Shown: positions 42,815-53,737 of the stretch, piece after piece
Layout of the letters: each line of letters starts with the position of its first letter
Numbering within the stretch: position 1 is the first letter of the stretch
Source: Branchipolynoe longqiensis
Lineage: Eukaryota > Annelida > Polychaeta > Phyllodocida > Polynoidae
Direction: 5' to 3'
DNA length: 64,000 nt
Assembly (NCBI GenBank): GCA_030323885.1
Contig: CM059199.1
Span: forward strand, 41,672,590-41,736,589
Position numbers and translations under genes: made by a program
The notes under the pieces: generated by a model
Database searches by the model: none
The model's input: only the letters and a program-made list of their open reading frames with translations
What the model was told of the DNA's origin: nothing

Positions 42815-43118
42815 TTTGGTCCATTAGTTGTTTAAGCAGGGTAAATTTCAGTCATAGATGACTGGTCTTCCTCATTCCACTGCTGGTCGATAGAAAGCCT
42901 GAGCCTTCACTTTTACAGACCCAAGGGATTTTTAACCTCCCACACCACATAGACATGGTATGAGAGCAAGCAGCCTTTGATGACACTGTAAGTTATACAC
43001 AGCGGTGGAAATCCAAATTGGCAGAGCTGGGGGCACGGGGAATCGAACCGCCGACCCTCAGATTAGGAGTCTGACTTAGAAAAAAGTCAGACACTCTAAC
43101 CACTCCACCACAGAGAAC
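42815..43118 (-). mobile_element. SINE-B, tRNA head at the right
   Basis: Tail type 2 ('ccattagttgtttaagcagg', 'gactggtcttcctcattcca') joined to the body 'gaaagcctgagccttcac'...'agacatggtatgagagcaag'. On the minus strand the head is CTCTGTGGTGGAGTGGTTAG with TCGGCGGTTCGATTCCCC as B-box. The head differs from SINE-A. Confidence 0.82.
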
Positions 43119-43230
43119 GCTAACTAATAATAAGCGCACCAGTCTCTAAGTTAGATATGTAGAATCAAATCTAGATCACTGTGTTGGTTTTGGATCAATT
43201 TGAGGTTTTCATCGGATTATGCAGCTTTAA

Positions 43231-43445
43231 TAGTCTACTTTTAATGCAGTTAGCGTAAACTGGATCGGTTTAACCGCAATGAACGGTCATTTGATAGCAC
43301 ACGGCCAGCACTACCCCTAGCGGCAGCCAGTTCAACCAATAGGGCGTAATCCAATATGCACGCCCGACAGCGGGGCAGGCTTTAATGCGAACCTCATTGA
43401 TTTTCATTGCGGAGAAAATTACAGGTTCAAGGGGATCGCACCGGT
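43231..43445. other. short non-genic stretch
   Basis: Nothing recognised. Confidence 0.4.
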
Positions 43446-44030
43446 GTGTCTGTGTGTGTGGGGGGGGGGGGGGAGTGTTTGGGTGTGAGTTTTCTGTTTT
43501 GGGTGTGGTGTGGTGGGGTGGGGTGTTGTGTGGTGTTGTGTGGTGGGGTGTGGTGGGGTGGTGTAGGGTGTGGTGTGGTCGGTGGGGTGGTGTGTGGTGT
43601 GGTGGTGCGGTGGTGTGTGGTGTGGTGGTGTGTGGTGTGGTGGGGTGGTGGTGTGGTGGGAGTTGGTATGGTGTGATGTCGTGGGATGTGGTGTTGTAGG
43701 GTGGGGTGTGGTGTGGTGGTGTGGTGGTGTGGTGGTGTGGTGGTGTGGTGGTGTGGTGGTGTGGTGGAAGTTGGTATGGTATGGTGTGGTGGGATGTGGT
43801 GTTGTAGGGTGTGGTGTGGTCGGTAGGGTGTGGTGTGGGTGGAGTGTGGTGTGTCGGTTGTGGTGTGATGGTGTGGTGGTGTTTGGTGTGATAGTGTGGT
43901 GGGATGTGGTGTGGTGTAGTGTGGTATGGTGAGATATGATGTGGTGTGGTGGGATGTGGTGTGGGGTGGTGGTGGAGTGGAGGGGTGTGGGGTGGTGGTA
44001 GAGTGGTGTGGTGTGGGGTAGAGCCAGCCA
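43446..44030. repeat. GGTGTGGT minisatellite, about 585 bp
   Basis: Repeated 'ggtgtggtggtgtg' units with local higher-order duplications ('gggagttggtatggtgtgat' near 43658; 'ggaagttggtatggtatggt' near 43764). The minus-strand His/Pro/Thr reading (43270-44064) is an artefact. Confidence 0.93.
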
Positions 44031-44149
44031 GATAGGTAGAGACAGTTTTACCCATGGCTTTCAACTAATATATAGAGCAATACATATAATATACCATGTC
44101 AGTGTTTCGGAATTAAATCCGCACAAAGAGGACCGTGACTAACAAGATA

Positions 44150-44254
44150 ATAATAAACATACGAGTATATTCTGACTCTGAGTATATATGTATATATGTT
44201 TATGTGTATGTCTGTATAGCTGTGTATACATATGTATATATGTATAGATGCATA

Positions 44255-44288
<34 letters not shown>

Positions 44289-44292
44289 ATGC
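44150..44292. repeat. (TATATG)n/(TA)n microsatellite
   Basis: Variants of 'tatatgtatatatg'. Confidence 0.88.
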
Positions 44293-45280
44293 ACACAAGT
44301 CTGCTTTCTTCAGAATAACCTGCTTCAATCCATAACCTCAATATACATGTAACCAGTCAGTTAACCATTTCTGATGACACACCTACAATTTTACTTCAAC
44401 CATTTATGATGCTGAAACAAGCGAGTAAGCCAGCTATAGGGATGTTATATATGCCTGTGTTAGTATGAATGGGTGGTTATGATGTGGAGGCACTATACAG
44501 GTCGATGCCGGTCCATATTAGCCTAATTTCGCGGTAATACCTGAACCACCCGCCAGGGGTCAGCCTGTGGCGCCCCCAAGCGGTGTAACGGTGAACTGGA
44601 GCATCGATCGGCTGATGCCCTCCAGTGGAGCCTGGACACTGCTGGAGGGTATGGGGTTGAGGGATTAACCCTGTAAACCACTACCGAACTGGAAGTGGAA
44701 TATGCACTTCCGGTTTTTGCGCACAGAATTAAAACAGGGTCAGCTGTCAGGTGGCAGCCAGCGCACTGCGTTCTGGTTTTAGGGTACATGGTTTTATTGT
44801 TTTTAGCTGAAGACATCAGCCATGGTTCCATTACAAATGACAAATTTCCTCTACATATTTAGCTTCATTCCCTTTTCACTTCTGTACAGTTGATTTCACG
44901 AGAATATGTACTAAAGTAGAAACTTGCTTTTAGTTAAAATTTGACATCCAATAGCCGATGACAAGAAAATCAATGTGCTCTAGAGGCGTCGTTCAATACA
45001 ACAAGCTATTTCTTTCCCCAGTTAAAAATAACATCAGACACCAACACAATTTCAGTGAAAGCGACACCAGATGTTGCCCAAAAACCAAAGAGATTGCGTC
45101 TATCAAGGACAAGGCAATACGCGATTTCAGCGACTAGTACAACACCTGGTGATAGGCGACGACACTCATGTTGTGGGTCGACAGTGTGTCACTGCGTTGT
45201 TTTCTAGTGGATCAAGGTTGGCGACGTTGCAAAAGTTGGAGGGTTGGCACTTATACATATCAAACTACTATTCTTTCTGA
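44293..45280. other. non-genic stretch with a SINE-M scrap
   Basis: 44940-45003 has 'gccgatgacaagaaaatcaa' and 'tgctctagaggcgtcgtt', the inverse of the SINE-M edge. Nothing else recognised; the 107-codon minus reading at 44523-44843 has no domain. Confidence 0.45.
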
Positions 45281-47518
45281 AGCCTGGTACACACCTCTCG
45301 TATACGATTCATGTGCTAAAACTGACTGCCCGACGTGACCCGTCACAACCCGAGCCGTCCCGTTTCTCGACTAAAACTGAAACCAGGGACAACACATATA
45401 CCGACTGCTAAAGCTCACATATACCGTCCGTTTCTCGACTGGTCCTTTCCCCCCTCTTCCATTCCCCCTCTTCCATTCCCTCACTTCCATTCCCCCACTT
45501 CCATTCCCCCTCTTCCATTCCCCTCTTCCATTCCCCCTCTTCCATTCCCCCACTTCCATTCCCCCTCTTCCATTCCCCCTCATCCATTCCCCGCTCTTGC
45601 ATTCCCCCTCTTGCATTCCCCTCATCCATTCCCCCTTCATCCATCCCCCCCTCATCCATTCCGCCTCTTCCATTCCCCCTTTTCTATTCCCCCCCTTGCA
45701 TTCCCCCTCTTGCATTCCCCCTCTTGCATTCCCCCCTTCTATCCCCCTCTTGTATTCCCCCTCTTGCATTCCCCACTCATCCATTCCCCGCTCTTGCATT
45801 CCCCCTCTTGCATTCTCCCTCATCCATTGCCCCCTCTTCCAGTTCCCCTCTTCCAGTTCCCCTCTTCCGTTCCCCCTCTTCCATTCCCTGTCTTCCATTC
45901 CATGTCTTCCATCCCTCCTCTTCCGTTCCTCCTCTTCTATCCTTCTTCCGTTCCTCCTCTTCCGTTCCTCCTCTTCTGTTCCCCCTCTTCTGTTCCCCAT
46001 TCCCATCTTCCATTCCCCGTCTTCTGTTCCCCGTCTCATGTTTCCCCCTCATCCATTCCCCCCTCATCCATTCCTCCTCTTCCATTCCCCTTCTTCCATT
46101 TCCCCTCCTCCATTCCAGTTATTCCCCCCTCTCCCATTCCCCCTATTCCATTCCTCCCATTCCGTTCCACCTCTTTCATTACCCCTTTTCCATTCGACCC
46201 TCTTGCATTCCCCCTCTTGCATTCCCCCATTCCCCCTGTTCCATTCCCCTGTTGCATACCCCTGTTCCATTCCCCCTGTTTCATTCCCCCTGTTCCCCTT
46301 CATGCATTCCCCCTCTTGCATTCCCCCCTTCTATCCCCCTCTTCCATTCCCCCATCATACATTCCCCTCTTACATTCCCCCTCTTGCATTCCCCCATCAT
46401 CCATTCCCCCCTCATCCATTCCCCCCTCTTCCATTCCCATTTTCCATTCCCCCTCTTCCATTTCCCCTTCTTCCATTCCCCACCTTCCGTCCATCCCTCT
46501 TCCGTTCCTCCTATTCCTTTCCTCCTCTTCCATTCCCCATTACCTGTCTCCGGTCTTCGGTTCCACGTCTTCCATTCCCAGTCTTCCGTTCCCCGTCTTC
46601 TGTTCCCCGTCTTCTGTTCCCCATCTTCCCTTCCCACCTCTTCCATTGGCCCCTCTTGCATTCTCCCTCATCCTTTCCCCCCTCTTGCATTCCCCCTCCT
46701 CCATTCCCCCTCTTGCATTCCCCCTCTTGCATTCTGCCTCTTGCATTTCGCATTTTCCATTCCCCCACTTCCATTCCCCCCTCGTCCATTAACCACTTCC
46801 ATTCCCCATCTTGGATTCTCCCCCTTTGACTTCTCCCATCTTGCATTCTCTCCTCTTGCATTCTCCCCTCTTGCATTCCCCCTCTTGCCTGCATGGAAGA
46901 GGGGGAATGGAAGAGGTGGATAATGGAAGAGGGGGAAGTGAAGAGGGGCGAATGGACCAGGGGGGATGGAAGAGGGGCAAATGTAAGAGGGGCAAATGGA
47001 AGAGGGGGAATGCAAGAGGGGGGGAATGGATGAGGGGGGAATGGAAAATGGGTAATAACGTAAGAGGGGAAACGGAAGGGGGGAAATGGAAGAGGGGGGA
47101 TGGAAGAGGGGAAATGGAAGAGGGGGAATGGAAGACGGGGAATGGTAGGGGAATGGGGGGAATGGAAGAGGGGGAATGGAAGAGGTGGGAATGGGGTGAA
47201 TGGAAGAGGGGGAAATGGGGGGACTGGAAGAGGGGTAAGAGAATGGAAGACTTGGATGGCAAACGGACAGCTGGTATCACACATATACCATATAAGATAT
47301 GACTGACCGCTCACATATACCGTTCTCGAATGGCCCGATTCATTTTTCGAATCTTATAAGCTTCCAGTCTTAAGCCCTAAAACTGATTTTTAAGTCGCGA
47401 ATCGGAAGGCTCAGGTGTGTTAGGGGGTCACACACCTAAAGACTGAAACCGACGAAAATGCAGACTTAGTCGCGAAACGGGTAATTTTCGGTTTTATATG
47501 GGAGGTGTGTACCAGGCA
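45281..47518. mobile_element. MITE-F copy 2, enlarged by an internal minisatellite
   Basis: The left terminus AGCCTGGTACACACCTC and right terminus GGTGTGTACCAGGCA are those of MITE-F copies 1 and 3, followed by TTA on the right. Instead of ~265 bp it spans 2.2 kb, because a large minisatellite lies in it. Just outside the array a direct repeat 'gctcacatataccgt' stands on both sides (45414 and 47311). Confidence 0.82.
45438..47235. repeat. 15-bp minisatellite (CCATTCCCCCTCTTC)n with strand reversal near 46890
   Basis: From 45438 to 46888 the plus strand is pure-pyrimidine type ('ccattccccctcttc', 15 bp). After 'cttgcctgca' at 46886-46895 it turns into the complementary purine form ('ggaagagggggaatg') to about 47235. 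Because 15 is a multiple of 3, several frames stay open for hundreds of codons; those readings are not genes. Confidence 0.95.
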
Positions 47519-47849
47519 TTAATGCCACCCTGACTCTTATAATAAACTACTAAATCTATTTATATTACTACTTAAAGTAACCGCTTCTGGCAGTTCATAA
47601 ATGACAGCGTGTGTATCGACTCCTGCCTTATAGCAGTTGAGGATACCCAGGGTGCCTCTGGTCACAGATGCTGTGATCCACAAGGCCCATCTGGATTACG
47701 CTCTGCACATACGTCGTGGAAATTGTGTATTCCAAGTCAAATTGATTTAATAGTATGTTGAATAAGAGTGGATCATAGGGATGGAAGATACAACTGCTTC
47801 AATTCTGTTTTGGTAACCACGATGTGTCATAGCTCCAATCCTATCTCCA
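47519..47849. other. non-genic stretch
   Basis: Nothing recognised. Confidence 0.4.
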
Positions 47850-48118
47850 GGACCATCTGGTTGAGTCAAACCAACCACTTAAAAATGTATACCTGTCGCT
47901 TCCTAACCAGGGCTCGGCCTTATGAGGATGGGGGCCAGGACTGGTTCGCGCAGTGTCAAGATAATGTGACTGAGTGGGATATCAGGTCATGGTGCTGGTG
48001 GCCTGGTCTCCCAGTGGGGCAGTCCTATAAAATGGTCATGATTGCACGCTGTCATGTGACAAGTACCTGTCCTGATATGACCTTAGATGTTGCCAGGACA
48101 TAAAACTCCCAACAACCA
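47850..48118 (+). mobile_element. SINE-A, head truncated
   Basis: Starts in the B-box/neck region ('ctggttgagtcaaaccaacc') and continues to 'caacaaccaaccaacc'. Confidence 0.85.
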
Positions 48119-48230
48119 ACCAACCACTCCAGGACCATCAGACCCTATCCCAGAAGAGGGGGGTACTGCGTCCAATAGTCTACTCCGATAGCTAAGATGA
48201 ACTAATTAAATTGTCCTATATGTACAGTTA

Positions 48231-48865
48231 TGTCCCGGTCACATACACGTTAGTGGACATAGTTGAACGTAGTGGAGGCTATCATAGTGCAACCTAGTTG
48301 AACCTAGTTGAACGTAGTTGAACCTAGTTGAACCTAGTTTAATGTACCAGCATCAATACTTGTCCATGATGTTAACTTGGTAATAATGTGGGTGAGCCGT
48401 GATGTCCAATTAAATTTGTGGACATGTTCAAAAGAGTGCTACATTAGAGGTTTATTTTGCATCCATGATGGTAACATACTCTAGCATACTCTAGCCTGCT
48501 CTAGTATATTCTGGCATAATTTAGCATGTTCTAGCATACTCTAGGGTACTTGGATGAAGCCCTCGTCACATAGCCATTAGTGGACATAGCTGAATCTAGT
48601 CGAGACTAACATAGTTGAACATAGTTGAACGTAGTTGAACATACCGGCATCCATACGGTAGCATATCTGTCCATACCATAACGTATTTATCCGTACCATA
48701 ACTTATTTATCCGTACCGTAACATATTTATCCTTAACAAAACCTGCTGTACCTTAACGTATTTCAACGTAGTTTAACATACTTACAACCCGTCTGACCCA
48801 CATTAGTCTCCACTACGTTCACCCTATGTTCAACTAGGTCCACTAACGTGTATGTGACCGGGGCA
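48231..48865. mobile_element. MITE-G, ends TGTCCCGGTCACATACACG
   Basis: TTA on both sides (48228-48230, 48866-48868). The left TGTCCCGGTCACATACACGT and right ACGTGTATGTGACCGGGGCA are near-perfect TIRs, continuing through 'tagtggac.tagttgaac'. The interior has three small tandem patches: 'cctagttgaa', 'tctagcatac' and 'ataacttatttatccgtacc'. 635 bp; PIF/Harbinger-like by its TTA duplication. Confidence 0.9.
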
Positions 48866-48882
48866 TTAAGGCAGCAGAGTAA

Positions 48883-49157
48883 TGCCTGGTACACACTGAC
48901 CATTTGTGTGCGCACACCTCCCGTATACGATCGAAAACTGCCCGTTTCGCCCACAAAAATCGCTTGGTGTGTGCTCCCCGCGCACACCTAGCGATTGCGA
49001 TTCGCGCATAAAAGTCAGTTTTTAGTGCTAAAAGTGACCGTTTACGATTGCGATTCGCGATTCAAAAAACGAATCGGCGCGTTTTCAGTTTTAAGCGGGT
49101 CGGGTCGAGTCACGAGTTTTAGTTCGCGAATCCTATACGAGATGTGTGTACTAGGCA
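48883..49157. mobile_element. MITE-F copy 3
   Basis: TGCCTGGTACACAC at the left and GTGTGTACTAGGCA at the right, with TAA on both sides (48880-48882, 49158-49160). It stands only 17 bp beyond MITE-G. Confidence 0.88.
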
Positions 49158-49260
49158 TAAGTCTGTTGCGACAATGCCCGGGTCATAAATTGTCGTAATC
49201 AGCCCAGTTAAATCAGTGGAGTGGAAAGCGGAACACCAACACACCCAGAACCGAAACAGC

Positions 49261-49323
49261 CATTGTTGTAATATCACATCTCTTAATGATACTATCATTA
49301 CCAGATGTGATATTACAACAATG
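49261..49323. repeat. near-perfect 63-bp palindrome
   Basis: 21-bp arms CATTGTTGTAATATCACATC(T) and the exact inverse at 49303-49323 surround a loop whose middle is again palindromic (TAATGATA-C-TATCATTA). It may be a complete tiny MITE or a recombination hairpin. Confidence 0.9.
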
Positions 49324-49765
49324 CACGCAATCATTGATAGGATGTAAAACCCCAACAACCAAATACGCAGCACTGACTTCAGATAACCACATATATAAGC
49401 ACACCGAGTAATTATCCAAATATCTTTACATATCCAGAGCTCATAGTACAGATTATTTCAGAATTTCACATCATTTTCAATAATTCGAAGAAATAATCGG
49501 CGAATCGAGAGTAAACCAGATTGCCTGCAACGGATCAACACCCACTGAGCTGCCGTGACGTCACTCTCCAATCACAACGTCCCGGCTCCCCAAGCACTCT
49601 CCTATGCCCCCCCCCCCCCCCCCCCCACCTTCTCACTCAACAGGGTACTAGGGTGGAGAATGAGTGAGTGAGAAGGCGAACCCTGTCGTCTCTAGGCTGT
49701 CAGCTGGTGGGCACTCTTCGAACATCTATATCCCGGGAAACAGGACTTAATACATTTATGAATAA
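49324..49765. other. non-genic stretch with a C run
   Basis: C run at 49607-49627. Short SINE-like tail at 49340-49362 ('ggatgtaaaaccccaacaac'). Confidence 0.45.
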
Positions 49766-49915
49766 GCACATTATATATATATATATATATATGTATATTT
49801 GTATATATATATATATATACATATGTATATATATATGCATATATATGTATATTTATAGGTATATATATATGTATATATATGTATACATCTGTATATATGT
49901 ATATATAATATATGT
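49766..49915. repeat. (TA)n/(TATG)n microsatellite
   Basis: Variants of 'tatatatatgtatat'. Family M copy 2 begins at its right edge. Confidence 0.9.
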
Positions 49916-50328
49916 ATGCAGGTATTGCAATACCTCAGGGAGTTTGACGCCCCTGCCCTGCAGAGTTGTAAACCACTGTCTTGTGGTACAGGTTATTGAC
50001 AGAACCAAAGGCTAAGGGAGCAAACCCTAAACAGAAAACCCTGTCACTGTGGCAGCATTAAGGGTGGTTGATGTATGGAACTCCCAACATCTCCCGACCA
50101 GCCACTGCAGGGACAAATAGTTTTGCGCCTGTCTGGACATGTTCTTGCTGGTGTGAGACCTCTATTTGCTTCTGGAGAGAGTGCCGCTGGTAACTTGCAA
50201 AAGCCAGCAGCACTTCAACGCTTTTGCAGGCAGCTTTCATGAAATGTACAACCACAGGAGAGCGGCAGTCAAATAATGAAAGCAGTCTTTGTTACATTGC
50301 GACCGACAGCATGATGATGATGATGATA
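49916..50328 (+). mobile_element. retroelement 3' end family M, copy 2
   Basis: Runs from 'caatacctcagggagtttga' to 'cgaccgacagcatgatgatg', collinear with 23140-23605. Ends in (ATG)n. Confidence 0.7.
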
Positions 50329-50384
50329 TATCCACATATATATGTGAAAGGTTCTGGCACAAAACCCGACAAATTCCATCCATA

Positions 50385-50463
50385 CCGGCCGAAATGACAC
50401 CATGCCAACCAAATTTGAGCTGAAGCTGCCATCATTCTGAAAATTAAATCTGTTTGTGGGGTG
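50385..50463. repeat. dispersed ~75-bp repeat
   Basis: 'ttgagctgaagctgccat' and 'aaatctgttt', shared with 21700-21765. Confidence 0.6.
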
Positions 50464-50469
50464 TACCAA

Positions 50470-50955
50470 AATGTACCAAAATGTACCAGATGAAACAAAT
50501 GCTAAACGGACAAGGAACGTACATTAACGAATAGCCACCGGACGAAAACCGAATGTCAAACGGATGTAACGGATTGTTCACTGACGCACAGAAAACATAT
50601 ACTGACCGAATTCCCACAATGAAAAAAAACCAAAAAAAAACAAAAAAACAACACCATAAACGGACTTGGCAGGAAGCCAACTGGAGACGTAACGGATAGG
50701 TACTGGACATGGAACGGACAAAATGGACTAAGCAAACTTAAACCAGACACCAACCGTACACTTCAGTCCAGTGGTGTCTGGTACAAGTTTTGTGCATGTT
50801 CAAAACTTATACTGGATAGCTCCAGATACCACCGGACAGATACCGGACATGCCATATGCCAATCATATATAAACCATACATTGCCGTATTTCACCGGACA
50901 GTGTCCAGTTTCTGTCCGGTTCCTGAATCTGGTGAGGTCTGACTGGGGCTTCAGC
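50470..50955. mobile_element. MITE-D copy 2
   Basis: Shares with copy 1 'aagttttgtgcatgttcaaa', 'gccaactggagac' and 'gtatttcaccggac', ending 'ggtctgactggggctt'. The left TIR is lost. An A-rich patch at 50617-50655 is new. Confidence 0.75.
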
Positions 50956-51424
50956 TATTCATAGGAGACCACCATTCCACCACTTGTGGTCAGGACCTAA
51001 CCCGCCATGCTGGCGTAGCGTATATAAGAGCAATTGACACACTCCTGGCGGTCAGATAATGACCAATGGCCTGCGCTCACGAGGGAAATAAATGTCTGTT
51101 CCCAGACCTCAGTAATTTTTTATTTTTTTAATAAATATTTTTCTTTCAGGTTTTGAGGTTTGTCTAGCGACAGCCAACCTCAAAACAGAAATCAATAAAT
51201 ATATATATATAAAAGTAAATATATATGGTGTTCTGCACTGAGATGTCAGGGAAGGAGACACTAAAAGAAGCAGCAATTGATAAGGTGATTCCATTGGGGA
51301 GCGCAGGTAGCTTGAAGGTTAGCATACCAGCCCCGGAATGGCAAGAAGTGCGGGTTCAAATCCTGGTCATGGGTGCAACATTCCTCATTTTCATCACCCT
51401 TGTGACATATACATATCTATATAG
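50956..51424. other. non-genic stretch
   Basis: Nothing recognised beyond a T-run and short TA tracts. Confidence 0.4.
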
Positions 51425-51760
51425 GTTGGTTGGTTGTTGGAGTATTAACTCCTGGCACCATCTAAGGTCATATCAGGATGGGTACTGACTTGTGACAGTG
51501 CACACTCATGGTGACTCTATACTGATATCCCACTGGGAGGCCAGGCTGCCAGCAGAATGACCTGATATCCCATTCACTCACATTATCCAGACACTGAGCC
51601 AATCAGTCCTTGCCCTATCCTATTAACGCTCAGTGGCAATCAAGGAAGCGATAAGTATAAATTGTGTAAGTCATTCCTTTGACTGGACCGAGAATTGAAC
51701 ACCTGACCTGGCCCATGAGAGGCTTGGGCCTCACCGATTCGGCCACTGCGTCCTGTACAG
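51425..51760 (-). mobile_element. SINE-A copy, full
   Basis: Tail, body, neck and head in order. On the minus strand the head is CAGTGGCCGAATCGGTGAGG. The B-box is worn. Confidence 0.88.
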
Positions 51761-51794
51761 ATATATGTATGGTGACCAGTCCATATGTGGCATA

Positions 51795-51815
51795 TATATA
51801 TATATATATATAGCT
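51795..51815. repeat. (TA)n microsatellite
   Basis: Ten TA units. Confidence 0.85.
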
Positions 51816-52257
51816 TGTATACAGCTCGCTGTATTCAGGTGTAGAGCGAAGGGGCTCTGGCAACTCTATCCTGCCTGGTCGCTACCATTATGGTTCACGG
51901 GTTCGATGCCAGGGACATGTGCAGCACTTATGTCGCGCACTGACACTGGACAATAGGCCAATGTGCACTGGACTCTTCACTCGGCCTTCAGCACTGCAGA
52001 GTGACACATCTCTGACATTAGTTTTTTTACTATTTTTTACTATTATTTACCGGTAGGTCAGTTGCCCAGCCAGATGTCTTAATTACACTGATCTACTAGT
52101 GATTCCCTACTGCTGATATTGCCTATTGTCAACTGATGATATCTTACTACTATATATTCACTGTTATTACTTATTACGCATGTTACTTATTACCTGCTAC
52201 ATTGTCTGAATAATATATGATATTGCCCATACGTCATCTCTTGTTGCCTTCCTTCTG
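51816..52257. other. non-genic stretch
   Basis: Nothing recognised. Confidence 0.4.
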
Positions 52258-52304
<47 letters not shown>

Positions 52305-52440
52305 TGTGCTCTATAATCCATTATGGGAATATAAACAAGGACACTACCGATCTTCAGTTCCCTATGTAATAGTTAGCACTTATCCTATCTAGCTGACCCT
52401 GTTATTATGACATAGACCACGGTGGCGCCCCCTGTGACCA
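52258..52440. mobile_element. MITE-L copy 3, one arm, next to (TA)n
   Basis: (TA)n at 52258-52300, then 'tgtgctctataatccattat', 'aacaaggacacta' and, near the end, 'cacggtggcgccccctgtga'. This is the right arm of MITE-L. Confidence 0.75.
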
Positions 52441-52817
52441 AACCAGATTGTGCTGGGAGAGTGTATCGGTCAGTGAGTTTGTCCAAGACTTTGCCCAAGC
52501 ACCGGAGGCAGGCCCAATGGACTTATGAGATTGGTGGTCAGGTTGGACACCAGTTTATGGACTATGCAACGGACTGCCTCCAACAGCCGATGTACGCCTG
52601 AGGGGGGTGGGTGAGGGTAAGGGGTGAGTGCTGAAGAAGCCAGGACACACAATATTATCCTTGGCACCAGACACATTTCAGGCCAGCGGAAATGGCGCCG
52701 TGACCAGGATTGTGTGCATGCTACTCGTTGTATGGCATTGAACCTGTCCTATGATTAGTCACACTGCTGAAATAAACTACAGATCGTTGCCGACTGTACC
52801 AATGCAGGATGTGCCTA
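52441..52817. other. non-genic stretch
   Basis: Nothing recognised. Confidence 0.4.
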
Positions 52818-53030
52818 TTTTTTGGGGGGGTACATTAGTTGTTTAAAGCAGGGGAAATTTCAGTCACAGACGACTGGTCTTATTGATTCCACTGCTCCTT
52901 GTGCTATCCTAATAATGCCCAGCATCTGGCTAGGAAGTGACAAGTATCAATTTCTAATTCATTGGTTTGACTCGACCAGGATTCGAACCCACGATCTACT
53001 AGCACAGGTGACGGTCATCCAACCATTGCT
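52818..53030 (-). mobile_element. SINE-C: tail type 2 on a SINE-A neck and head
   Basis: 'tacattagttgtttaaagca', 'gactggtcttattgattcca', then 'ctatcctaataatgcccagc', 'gtgacaagtatcaatt' and the B-box-like GATTCGAACCC. The SINE-A body is absent. Confidence 0.82.
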
Positions 53031-53104
53031 ACAATATTAAACTGTCTATTTATTACAGATGACTGGGAATATCCATATTGATTTATAACTCGTCCGTTTA
53101 GTGC

Positions 53105-53340
53105 CATGAACAAATACACAAAACAACTAAACAAAAAAAACTTAAACACACAAAAACTAAACACAAACAAAACAGAACACAAAAACACAGAATACACAAA
53201 ACAAAAACCCACAAAAAACAAAGACAACTCCCCCCAAAAAAAACTGAACAAAAAACCCACCAAAACCCACAAAACAAAAACACACAAACAACCCCCCCCC
53301 CAAAAACACACAAAAAACAGAACACAAAAAAACACCTGTG
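53105..53340. repeat. A/C-rich simple sequence
   Basis: 'cacaaaacaaaaaccc'-like cryptic repeat. Hydrophobic readings on the minus strand (53015-53622) are low-complexity artefacts. Confidence 0.85.
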
Positions 53341-53737
53341 AAAATAGTGGTGACGGGGGCCTATGTGTGCCGATAGATAGCGATGCACGAAAGTGGGGAT
53401 AGGGGGCGGGAAACTAACAAATAACATACACACACAAAATGTGCCAAAAATGAACCTACAAAGAAATACAAGGACAACAAGGACGGGTGGCGGTGACGGC
53501 GGGTATTGATAGCGGGCCGTTGAGGGGTTAGATGCCGGGCAGATGAGACGGAGCCCCGGGCCCTCACGGGCCGATCTAGTGCCATCGATTCGATGGGCCC
53601 GGTCCTGGGGATCGTCGAACAAAATAGCGAAATAGCGAATGGTAGACAGGAAGTGTGAACACTTATTTGTCTCTCATTTTTGCTTGAGTGCAAGTAAATA
53701 TGCAACACAAGGAATAATTAGTAGCATGTGGTGAATA
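53341..53737. other. non-genic, locally GC-rich stretch
   Basis: GC-rich at 53480-53620 with 'cgggccctcacgggccgatc'. Nothing recognised. Confidence 0.4.

Larger units (their letters stand above)
42011..43230. mobile_element. MITE-A copy 8 (outer), interrupted twice
   Basis: Left TIR TTAAAGTTGCATAGTCCGAT at 42011, and the right end 'catcggattatgcagcttta' at 43230. The body proceeds normally to 'aaatatat', is broken by a second MITE-A (42071-42389), resumes with 'gttgatcgttataatctacc', is broken again by about 42590-43118 (SINE-B and a leader), and ends normally. Confidence 0.83.

Noticed and set aside
43270..44064. 264-codon His/Thr/Pro-rich minus-strand reading
   Set aside because: GGTGTGGT minisatellite; no domain and no gene context.
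44523..44843. Cys-containing minus-strand reading of 106 codons
   Set aside because: No recognisable family, no supporting context; likely chance in GC-moderate DNA.
45335..46792. 485-codon plus-strand reading (and 410- and 399-codon neighbours in other frames)
   Set aside because: It is the 15-bp minisatellite read as Ser/Pro/Phe repeats; several frames are open because the unit is a multiple of three and lacks stops.
53015..53622. Hydrophobic minus-strand readings that look like membrane proteins
   Set aside because: Low-complexity A/C-rich DNA read in reverse as Phe/Leu/Val; no start context or domain.
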